Positions 43,097 through 55,200 of a DNA stretch of 64,000 nt are shown here, in pieces. Below the pieces are notes generated by a model that saw nothing but the letters and a program-made list of their open reading frames with translations, ran no database searches and was not told where the DNA came from. Origin of the DNA: Pachyseris speciosa (Eukaryota > Cnidaria > Anthozoa > Scleractinia > Pachyseridae); NCBI GenBank assembly GCA_016490735.1, contig JAEMWC010000011.1:1293501-1357500 (forward strand), in the 5' to 3' direction. A program made the translations under genes and the position numbers. Within the stretch, counting starts at the first letter, position 1. Each line of letters begins with the position of its first letter.

Positions 43097-46000
43097 ATGA
43101 ATAATGCAGGGGAGTACAACACTGGGGACCCTGATATTGATGTGGACCCCCTAAATCAGCAGGAACAAGAGACTGTTGCGTCACCTTATACCAGTTATGA
43201 AGCAGGAGAAATCACTATGGCATCTGGAGAGGAATCATTCCTACTGGAAAGTGATCAGGCCAATGAATCTCAAGACCACCAGAGATCAAGCACACCCACA
43301 GCAAATTTGGCTCATTTTGCTGATGGAGAACAGTTTCCAATCCAAGAAGTTGTTTTGTCCCCTGTCTTGAAACCTGTGGCTAAAAACACCACTGCAGATG
43401 ATGATCAGGATAAATCACCACGCAAGCAACTTTTTCATTCCTCTGAAGGATATTCTGTTCAGGATAATTCTGCTGAAGAATCTCAGTCTCTGTATACTTC
43501 TGCATTATCAAATGTTAACACTTCAGAGACTTCAGATGGTTACGGTGCAGAAAAGCAGAGAATCGTAGTATCAAGTTCGTTTGAAGTTTCTACACTTCAA
43601 AATACCTTATGTAATGAAAGTCTGGGTGAATCTTCTACTCAAGATGCCACATGGGCAACTGCCTGTGGGTCTTTACAAGGCAATTCAAATTTGAAAGATG
43701 TTACAATCAGACAAGAGTTTGCTCAGAGCAGTCTGTCATCAAATTTGGAAGATTCTAATAATGAAGATAATGCTGGATTAACATATGAAGACATGCCTTC
43801 TACTGTTGAAGATGATCATGATTCTCATCATGTACGGAATGGTGATTTACTTGATGCAATGAATTCAGATAGGACTGCCTCAGTGGAGGAAAATTCTCCT
43901 GACTTGGAACTACTGAATGAAATCTGTGAAGAGGCAACTAATATGACCATCAAAGAGGCCTTGATCTGTTCTCTAAACCCAGGTGTGAGAGCTGGGTTAC
44001 GAGAGGGAAGATTGTCACTGAATGAGAGTGAGATATTGGCCTTAGAACAATATTGTGAACAGTTCATCGATGATTTAATCTCTCAACTTTTAGAGGGGCA
44101 CTGGTCTGAAAAAATTCATGAAGAGCCAAGCAAGACACAGCATCGTGAACACAAGGCTAAGGTGGCACAAAAACTGAGCAGTCTTGGCTTAGAGACTTTG
44201 AAATCTAACTGTGATAGATTTGTCCACAGTATCATTACAGAATCATTGCATGACTCTTGTTTTGGGTTTAAAAACAAAGACGAAAAATCACTGGAAAGTG
44301 ATAGAGCAGTCAGTGCTAAGCAAAGGAAGAAGGATGCAGTAGATGAAAACAGCGTTCAAATTCTGCTTCCTCTCTTCAAAGCATCACAGGCAATCCAGGA
44401 TTACATTGGATTTCTTGCTGCTGATGTTATAAAATCAGCACTGGCAAATTTGTCAACTTCCATAGTAACCAAAAATGGTGAGAAGAATGATCACATGACG
44501 TTAAGTAAAAATAGCTCCTCAGATCACAAAGCAAACACAGGCAGTACACTTTGTTTTTCTAAAGGGAAAGAACAGAAAGAACGGACACAGGTCTCAGTTC
44601 CTAACAATGACATGTGGTATTCTCAAAGTGATGTTACCGTGAGAAGCATAGAAAATGAAACTGAGAAACACAAGCTATCAGTGAAAGTTGACGACGATTT
44701 TGAAGAACGGTATGCAAGAGAGACTGAATACCTTTCAGATGATGAACATTTGTTTTCTAGTAGTTTGAATGGTGCTTTGGAGACTTCAATGGAGTTTGAT
44801 GCTGGTGACTGGGAAGGTGGAGGGTTTCTGGAGGATTTTCATTCACTGGACACAGGTCAGATCATTTGAAAAATTTGTATTCATTTGTTGAAAACCACTC
44901 AACAAAAAATTTGCATGCAGCATATGCAGATCAATAAATAGTTTACCAAAGGAATCAAATTTCAACTGAAAGTGTACACATGAGGGGACGCACAGGGCTT
45001 CTACTGTAAGTACCGCAGAGAAATGATAGAAAATTTCCTAGCATTCCTTACATACTCTCACTAGGGTTCTTCTGCTTGCAGCCAGGAAAGGTGTCATAAT
45101 CTGTTTGAATTTCATGGACGATGTCATTAAATAAAAAACAAGACGCTCTATAAGCGTTAACTCGGGATACTTTTTTGTTCCAGAAGCCGGATGCACGCTT
45201 TCTGATTATCGAAACTATCCGGCTAATGGTTTGCTTTTGGGTTCACATAAGACCTTTTTGTTCACGTTCGAGCAAAGCTCGTTAAACCGTTTTGAGAGTT
45301 GCCATCAATATTCCTTGTCAGCTGTTGTTGTTTACTTCTAGATTAAGTGGCAACATCTGGAGTTTTTTCTCTCTGCGAAGCTTGAAAACAAACTTGAAAA
45401 CACAAGGCGAATCGTTTCCGTGTATGTGACATGTCCAGATGTCACGCATTGTAAAAAGCAGTTGAAATTCAAACTGCTCTATTTTCAAAACAAAGCGTGT
45501 TACTTGGCTTAAATGTCATTTACCTGATGAAGGTAAAAAATCTAAATGTTTAATTTTAGTTTTTTTTTCTGACGCACGTGAAAACCAAAAATTCGCAAAC
45601 TTGTCTCTAAATATAGATCTGTCACAGCGATTGAGTTGTGGTATAATCCGGATCAAATTACATCAAAACAACTTTGTGATTATCTAAATATATAACTGTC
45701 ACAACGTTCTAATTCGAGTCGATACTCACAACACGTGCGAGGCTTCCAACCTTGTCTTAAATTCGGCAAACCTTTTCACACGGACAGTCTGTACTGTATT
45801 AAAATCCAGTTTCACAACTTTACAAAGATATGTGCAGGAAAATTTGTTCCGCGGTCGAAGTGGATTGTTTAACCTTGAGTGTTCACTTGCGGTCACGTAT
45901 TAAATCGAAGGGATCACATTACGAAAACAACTTTGTGCAAATCTGTAACTTTTCTGTCACAGCATTCGATTTCGACTTGTGATATCGATTACACGTGCGA

Positions 46001-49000
46001 GGCTTCCAACTTTTTCTTAACACTCGGCAAACCTTTTCATGGGGACAGACTGTGCTGTCTTAAAATATCTAGCTTCACAACTCAAACACGATGAATTTGC
46101 ATAACTTGTAAACAACCATCGCGTGATGTTAGCCTTTCGACCTTTGGACTATGTGGTTTGCTTTAACCAATGAACACACCGCCACGTGCCTGCTATTGTG
46201 CATTGGCCAATCCAAACACCGGAACGTAATTGTATTGTGCATTTTGCTGCACAGGAAAAAAAAAAAAAGACTGAAATCTGACACACTTTATAACTCGGTA
46301 TACTTACAGTATCCCGAGTAATAAACCAGAAAGGGCCGATGAAATATGAGATAAATTAAACTGAAGTTACGATCAGTTAACAACTTGCTTTAAAATTAAA
46401 TACAGTGTGTTCAGTCAAGTCATTCCCGATGCTCTTTAATGATGGCGGACTCCGCCAACACCAATAAATAAATCTGGTACGAAAGCGGGACATTAGATCA
46501 TGTCCAAACACACTTGAAGAGAAACTTAAGGTGATTCCCTAGTAAAAGAACCCACCTTAGATTTCTGATGAAACTTGGTATGCTGTTGTTACAGGACAAG
46601 GAGATATTAAAAACGTAATAAAAAGAGGGGGTCACTGTGCTTGTTTTCACACCACAATGCTGACAAATATGGTTATTTGCGCAACAAATAAGCTCGATTA
46701 TTTTTCAATGAATCGTGTTATATCACACAGAGTTTGACTTTCTTTGATTGTTTATTCACCTGTCCCAGAAACAATGTCTTCAAATACCCTGCATTTTTAT
46801 CCTTTAAAGGAAACATAACTTGGACATGGGCTGTTGGTTGGGCCTGTTATGTCTCCCTCTGTAGAATTTATTTCATTTGCCAAAAAAGTAGCCATAGATT
46901 TCTGCTACTTTTTTTCTCAGTTATTGAGGATACTGTTCTCATTGAAATTATGAAATAAAAAATGGGGGTCACCGTGCTTGTTTCTTTGCAACACGACCAC
47001 AAAGGGAAATTTCGGCTGACAAACAGTCAAAGTCAAGGCAAATATGCCATGTCTGTAATGTGCACGCGCTAAATGACGCCATAAATTATGCGCAGTAAGG
47101 ATGTACCATGCAATTGTAGGGAATCACCTTAAGTAGCAAAAAGAATGGAAGAAAAAAAGACGTACTCTCTAATAAACTGGCATTAACGAAAGGAGGAAAA
47201 TACTGACACCACAGTCACAGTCTGAGCGGAACTAAGCAATGACAAAAACGTAGCCATTTACTAAAGTTAAGCGATCAATCTCAGGTGATGCATAGCTCTC
47301 TTAGAAGCTACAGCGCTAAAAAAAAAGGATCGAAAGACCGTAAATAGCCATCATACAAACACAACATCTTGCTCCAAAAACAAATGGCTGGGCCCAGCAA
47401 TATAAATATTGCAAGATAAAGATTATTACACAGCTCAAAACCGTATCCTTACAAAGATATTGAGACTGGCTGTACGGTCAATGGACACACTGAAATGAGC
47501 TAAACCAAATTGAGTAAACTATATCAAAGGGCATAAAAACCACAGTCACTAGGTGAAAACAACACAGGTTCCAACAAACTGGTGTTGATAACCCAGAAAT
47601 GACCTATGAGGTCAAAATACAAAGTATGCCACATTCAAGCACATGGCTCCTTTTAGTTACTAACATGCAAATCCTCTGAATCATCATGTTAACCTGCTGA
47701 AAACATACAAGTTGCTAAATTGGTGAAAAGACTGAAATAGAGGCAGCAGACATGCGTACAATTCAGGATAAATTGTTCGATTACAGTAATAGTAGCAGGA
47801 TTTTTGGTTACAGTCCACTGCCTTAAAGTGAGACAAATTGTTATTATAACTTGCATAATATTTTTATATCTTGGTTACACCATACTCCTGTTCGGATGGA
47901 CAAAACATTAAGCTGCATGATAAGTTCTTTTGTGTTACATTGAACTGTATGAGGTGTGCCACCCGCCAGTTCGGATGGACAAAACATTAAGCTGCATGAT
48001 AAGTTCTTTAATTCATGTTACATCGAACTGTATGAAGAGTGTCACCCGCCAGTTTGGATGTACAAAACATTAAGCTGAGTGATTAGTTCTTTCGTGTTAC
48101 ATCGAACTGTAGGACGCATGTCACCCGCCAGTTTGGATGGACAAAACAAAGATGTGTGATTAGTTCTTTTGGATTTCAAGCTACCCAGGGACGACCACAT
48201 AGTTTTAGAACGAGCTTGCTTGTTTCTCCTTCAATTACATTCTCTCCTTCAATACAACCTAAATCTAGGCCGTTTAAGAAATTCTTCAATCGAGCAAGTG
48301 TTCCGTCCTTATGAAGTGAACATAGGACTCGTGGCACAAACATGGTGGTTTAGTACATACCAGTTTTTGTCCAAAGAAAGATCAGGATTTATGACCAGGG
48401 TGAAGGGACCAAATCCCTTCCTCGGTGCCATCTTTAACCATGGTTAACTGTCTGTCAACTCGCAGGTTGAGGCAGGTCACAAGGTGAAATATAAATCAAG
48501 TTGCGCTGTTACAGGAAACCATGCTTAGTTAAAATAACAACATTTTAATCCAGATGCCGAAGATAAGTAAGATGACAAATGACTCAAACTGCATACGAAA
48601 TATTATAATGCTTGCTGCCACTACAAGAAAAAAATCTCAGCGAGAGGAGATACTTACAGTAGAAGTCACTTGCGTCCCCTCATGAATGTAGTTTTTGTTC
48701 AAAATATTCTCCAAAATAGCCAACAATGTTTTCTTTCAAGAAACAATAAAAGTATGTCTGCTACGTTCCCTTCTCTTTTTGATCAGTGTGCAGGTTCTTT
48801 TACGTCCTCTTCCAGCTTTATGTCTGGAGTTGAAGGAGAAAAGGTCACCGCTCAAAGTCACTGCCCAGTGACATGATCAGCTGAACTGAAGCAGATGCTG
48901 AGCACACAGCTAGCATGATCTTATGATCTTACCAATTTATTATTTTAATACCCTGGTTTATGGTCTGGTCTGGGGTTTGAACCCACAACTGAGCTAAACA

Positions 49001-49198
49001 CGCAGTTACAACATGTATTCGTTCATAATTTGACACACAACTCAGCTCGGATTTTCTGCTTTCTATAAAGATGTCTCACCTGCCAGATTTACCGTATTCA
49101 TAAGTGAAATCTTCCTAATTAAAAGTTATTCATGGTCACCACATATACATGTATCAAGATGCTTTGATGCCTACAGTCGAGGAAACTAAAATAGCTCT

Positions 49199-49250
<52 letters not shown>

Positions 49251-52200
49251 ACATGAACAACCAACAAACAAGCAAACACAAACATAATGAAAATTAATAA
49301 TAAACATTGTATATTTCAATCTTAAATGGCAAGTACTGAAGAAGCAAAGGTAAAAACTCAAAACTTACAAATTAATGTTAAAAAAAGTTAATATAAGGGA
49401 AGCAAAATTTGGGCATCAGAAGGGAGATTATGCTTTCATCTTTCACTAAATGGAGTGAAGAATGATATGGCTCATCAAGATGTCGATAAACCACAGAATA
49501 GGGTCTGATAAATTAGAGTTTTTTTAATTTACATACTGTAAACAATATTTTCTTTTATTCGAGCATTTGCCCTAAGAGCACGTAGCGCTCATTGAGAGAG
49601 CTAATACACACTCAAAGAGTAATGAAGTTAAACGTAAAAATTGTGAGAGTTCTATGGCCCTCCATATGTTGTGTCTTATTTGTCTGCATGCATTCCACAC
49701 ATTTCATTTTTAATTTTAGAAAGCAAGCAGAAAATAGTACTGAGAGAACTGTCATTTGATGAGCATGCAGATGTTGCTGGCACTGAAGTACTGGCTCCAG
49801 TCTTCCTTGCTATTGCAGAGGAGAATGATAATGATACTGAGATCCAAGGGATGAGAAAGAAGGCATTGTCTATTGAAGATTTGTGTGGTGTCATTGATGA
49901 GCCTGGTAAGCTAATTTCATGTGTCTGAAATGTAGAGATAAAGTACGTTAATTTTGTCTAGCAGGAGAACACTTGGAAGTTTATGTTGCCTGTGCCATTT
50001 TAGGTTGTCAAGAGATGAGCTAAAAAGCTTGCCTCCTTGACTTAACCCAAAATGGAACAGCTAGCAGTCCACACTCACATTAGATTACAGATCAATGACA
50101 TTTTTCCCCAGATGACATTTTTTTACACTGTATGGTGTGAGTTTAGGAAAGGAGTGAATAAGCCTGCAATGAGCAGGTTGGCTATTTTCTTGCCATACAG
50201 CTGTACTTGTCTTTCTTACTACTTATAGTGCTTAAATTATTATTATTATTGTTAAATTAGTTTATGTGCATACTTCATAATTAATATTGTAATGAGCTTT
50301 TGATCATTGAATGTTAAAAAGTGCAATATAAATTAATAAATTATTATTATTATAATTATTATTGTTATTAATCCAAGAGGGGAAGTGACCGTACCTGATC
50401 AATGAGGTTTGGGCTGCTGTAAGTCTTTAGTAGTAAAAGTTATCAGACTGCATTCAAAATTGATAAAAACCACCATTCTGAGTCAGTGACAGGCTCTCAA
50501 ACAGTGGTGTTTCTGCTGTAAAAAAAGAATGTCTTATCAAGTTCAACTAAATTGTTGGTTTTGGTTATTTATTACCTTTTAGTAAAAAAGAAGTCAATAC
50601 AGAGGAGCTATTCAGCTCCTAAAAGGATAACACCAGTGTGTCAAACTACTGAGTCAGAGAGTGAGTTCCTCCTAGGAGGGGATAGTGGTGAGAAGCAATC
50701 TAGCGATGAAGAGTACCAGGAAGATGAAAAAAGTGACATTGCAGATGAGGAAGCAGGAGATGATGTTGAAGAAAACAAATTGGATCAAGAGCAAGATGGA
50801 CAAGGGCAAGAAAAAACTGCTGAGCCCAAAAGGAGTCCAGATCATGGTGAAAGGTTTCGATGGCATACTGTGAGTGTCAGTGGAAGGGAAAAGATTCTGG
50901 ACTTGAAGCTCCTAGAGCCTTACATGAAAGTCATCTCACATGGAGGTAGTTAAATGACGGGAATATCATTTTGTAGAGAATGGCTGTTACACTAGGATAT
51001 AAACTATAATACTCAGTCAGAATGTTTGGTTCTGGAAGTTAGGAGTGAGAAAATAACAGATATACCAGTAAGTACACATTTGACTCGATAAACCAGCCAG
51101 GGAAGCTTTGTGCAGTACCTACAACTGTACAACTGTAAGTTGTAAATACAGCTGTACCTCATTACCCTCTGCCACTTAGAACTGTAAGAGACAGCTATTT
51201 TCACAGGATAGTTTATGCCATGCAGTTAAACTTAACATTCACAATTGTTTTTGTATAAATAAATATGCATTCAACATTCACTGTAGGCCTCTCAGTAGAA
51301 GCTGCTACTTACAGCTTGTCCCCAAAAGTTATTCCTGAAGATAATATCATACATTTAGTTGCTACATGTAACAAAAAGCTAGGAGCAAATATCAATTTAT
51401 AATTTTATATCCTTCAGCCAGGACCTAATTAAATTTGTTGCAATGCTCTAGCTTTTAAAATTTTATCTCCTCAGGTTATTTTAGCAACACCAAAGCAACT
51501 ATAGTTGTGATTGCTGCATGTTATCTACCAGACCGAAGTTTGACAAATTATGATTACCTGATGGAGCAACTGTTCTTGTAAGTTAATAATCAACAATTTA
51601 TTATTCACTGAAGTGGAGGTGAATAGTGGTAGATATTTACTGAGCCGCGAAGCAGCAAGGTAAAATCCACCACTTTCACTGACACTGCTCAAAGGTGAAT
51701 AATTGAAGGGCTTGGTGGAAAACTATGCTAAGTGGATTTTTAGGTGAATGCGTTTTTTGGCCCATGTTTTCTTAAAGACTAAGCGCAAAGCAGCGAAAAA
51801 GAATACAGGGCAATGCTCGTAACTGAACAGTAAAAACTGGACATGAAATGATTGACAGGTAGAAAGGATTGTTCCATAGTGTGACGTAGACTAAAAGTTT
51901 TGCGTCGATCAACTCGGTTATTTTGATTCTATGGAGGCTTGTAAACATCAACAAAACGTATTTTCAAGCGAGATAAACACCAGCGAAAAAGTATTTGCAC
52001 GCGAGATATTTTAACAAGTCTTTGTGTTACGCATCAGACAATATGGATTAAATTTCACATCTTATGCAAATATTTACGTCTTGAAGCCAATGTCCAAGAA
52101 TAGTTATAATAAGTATTTTGTTCCAATTTTTTCACTGTCGTCATTTACGTTGATTTGTGATACGATTTTCATTCCACTGGTTCCATTTGACGACGAAAAT

Positions 52201-55200
52201 GAACTCTTCAAAATCGTTTCAATAATGACCAAAGCACGCGAAACGCCAGTCAAAGCTCTGTTTTGAAGTCGAAACCGACGGGAAACAGCTTACTCTTTTA
52301 ACTCTTAATTTTGCCCTTGAACGTCGTTAACTCGAATTTTCGATGTTGCTCAGGAACAGAAGTTGTTGGTATTGGCCAAAACCTATCTTCAAGTTAAAAA
52401 CAGCCGTCGTTAATATTTTATTCTATTTCTCAGCCGACAGCAAGCTTTTTAAGCACTGAGTGAGAATCAAGTCTGATCCTGCTGTATGCCGTTTTCAACC
52501 AAAACACCCTCTTCAACACTTTACTTATATCGGCCAAAGCCTTCCCAAAAGAATTAAGAATCAGCCAAGACACCTGTGTGCTCTTTTCATTTCGGAGGAA
52601 CCAAGAAACCTGTGCGAGACTCAAAATACGCCGCGTACTTTAATGTTAACATTTGTAATGCCCTAGGCTGAACCCTATCCCTAGCTCTAACCCTAACCCT
52701 AACCCTTGCTCTAACCCTAACCCTAACCCTAGCCCTAACCCCAATAATGCTAACCCTAGCCCTAATTTTAACCCTAACTCTAAACTTAACAATAACCCTA
52801 AATCTTTTGAGTGCTGTTTTCAAGTTGGACACAATCTATGCATGCTGGTTTAAGGTTAGCCAAGGCTGCTGTGCGCTGTTTTTAAGTCAACCCAGAATGT
52901 TGCACACTGTTTTCCAGCTAAAGAAACTTCTTGAGCACTATCAGTAAGCAAAACACTGACCAGTAATAAGCACTGCATTTAAAAAAGGCGACCATTTCCA
53001 AGTCAGATGGGCATCTTGTGGGCTGTTTAGGAGTCAAAAAGGCACATTGCGCATAAAGAATACCCTTGGGCATTGCTTCATGAATGTTAATAAGGCAGAC
53101 TTATGAAGGGCTTGGTGGAAAACTATGCTAAGTGGATTTTTAGGTGAACACATTTTTTGGCCCGTGTTTTCTTGAAGACTAAGCGCAAAGCAGCGAAAAA
53201 GAATACAGGGTAATGTTTACCATATAAAAACAAGCCTGTATGCAAAAAACCAGCAATTTTGGACCAAAATAAAAAAAGACTCCCAAAAATCCACTTAGCA
53301 TAGTTTTCCACCAAGCCCTTCAATAATTTATTGTTATAGTATATACCACACAAGCTGCATAACTAGCAGACCAAAACATTACTTTATGTGTGACAATGTA
53401 CCAACAAGCAGTCAGAAATTTTAAAATCTTGTGCGCTGGCTGCTCGGAGGTGAATAGTACTTTGCTAATTAATCACCTGAGTTAACCAATCAGAGTGTGT
53501 GAAAAGCACTTTTCACTTTTGTGGTATATACTAATCATAATTATGTTACTTTGTTACATCAGACATACATACAGTCATGTACTTTATTAAAGTGTCAGCA
53601 GATTTAGCTAATAAGCTAATTGGGGACACAAAAGAAAAATTCCATTCTACAAATATACAATAAAATAATATTCATGTATTTAAATAATTATGTACAATAA
53701 AATACAGAAATGAAGATAAATGGATAGTTATATACAATGAAAGATAAAAATACAAGTAAAATAGCTGAATAATTCAATCACATGCATATAAATTTCATTA
53801 AGGAAAATCTATTTAACAATTAGATTATGAGCTCGAGATTTCTATTGCGTGATAGCTGATGAGGGCACAGCCCTCATCAGCTATCATGGATAGAAATCTA
53901 GAGCGAATAATCGAATTGTTAAAATTAGTATAAATCTACTACTTGTTCAAGACTAAACAAGTCAGTTATCTAAATCCTTCTTACAGACACTTTGAAAATG
54001 CGAAGAAGCAGTCGGCATTTTGTTAACAACCGCTACTCACTATCTATCACAGAATAGATAGCGAGTAATGTAGCCAATCAGAGAGCGGCATTTGTGATAG
54101 AACGCTTACCTAGTAGATTTATACTAATATGTAGTACAAGAATGTGTACTGTGTGTTTAATTTTCTGTTTGACCCAGCCAATCGCTCACACTTACCTGGT
54201 AACTAAAATGCGCTGGAAAGGCTGTGGTGACAATCATTTTCTTTTCTGTTTGTAGTTTTTGTCAAGTTGCAATTATCAAATGTTTATTGTTTCATTGCAA
54301 GTCTGTAGATTTCCTATGATTTCATTCATACATTCAACATAAGTCAGTGAAGTTTTATTTCTGTACAGGTTTCCTTTTGAAATTACTGGTATTGCTCCTT
54401 TTTACATTTATGTACTTATGTTAATCAGTTGATAAGGGTTGAATGCCCTGTGAGATGGCTGATGTTACAGTATACCTGTTGAGTTGAACCATCTAGCTCC
54501 ATTATGAGTCATTGGCCATGCAGTGTCTCTGTGTTGATTCACAGCTATGTTGTTTTGTTTGGTTGTAGTTATGTTATAAGCACACTGGAGCTTCTAGCCA
54601 TTCATGAGGATTATTATCTGGTGTACCTGAATGGGGGCACAAGACAGCAGAATATGCCTTCTGTTACATGGATGAAGAGGTTTTACCAATATATTGAAGG
54701 AGGGTAAGAAACTAAGCCTGTATTGTAAAGTAATCCGGACCTTTCTGGGACTGGGACCCTGAGAGGGAAGTCCTTAAAAGTGCAGTTTGTATGAATTTCT
54801 TAAAAGAAAAAGCCTGGTCATTCCTAGTGTTATCTACAGGAAGTCCTAGAAAATCACAGCTACCACTATTCATGATTAAAAGAGAAAACTAGTAATGTTA
54901 CATCTCGAGGATGGAGCGGGATAAATGGCTGTTAGTGATATCTTTACAAGTAAACATGTCGAGGTCTCAAGAAAAGAGTCACTGGTCAGGAGGTATTCTC
55001 ATATCTTCTAGTTTTATTATAATTTTATATTGATTTATTGGAGATGATGAAGGCTAGGGTAGACTGCTGCTTATTCAATCAGTAGCTAGTATTTGTTCAT
55101 GCATGCATATTATATTTTTGTTTTTTTTTAGACTGAAGAAAAGAATGAAGGAAATGTATATTGTGCATCCCACTTTTAGACTCAAAGCAGTGATCACACT

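Noticed and set aside
47889..48172. A CRISPR-like array
   Set aside because: The repeats are adjacent units of about 80 bases with no unique spacers, in an animal intron.
52430..52832. Frames on both strands across the telomere-like tract
   Set aside because: Arg/Val and Leu/Thr runs come from the CCCTAA repeat.
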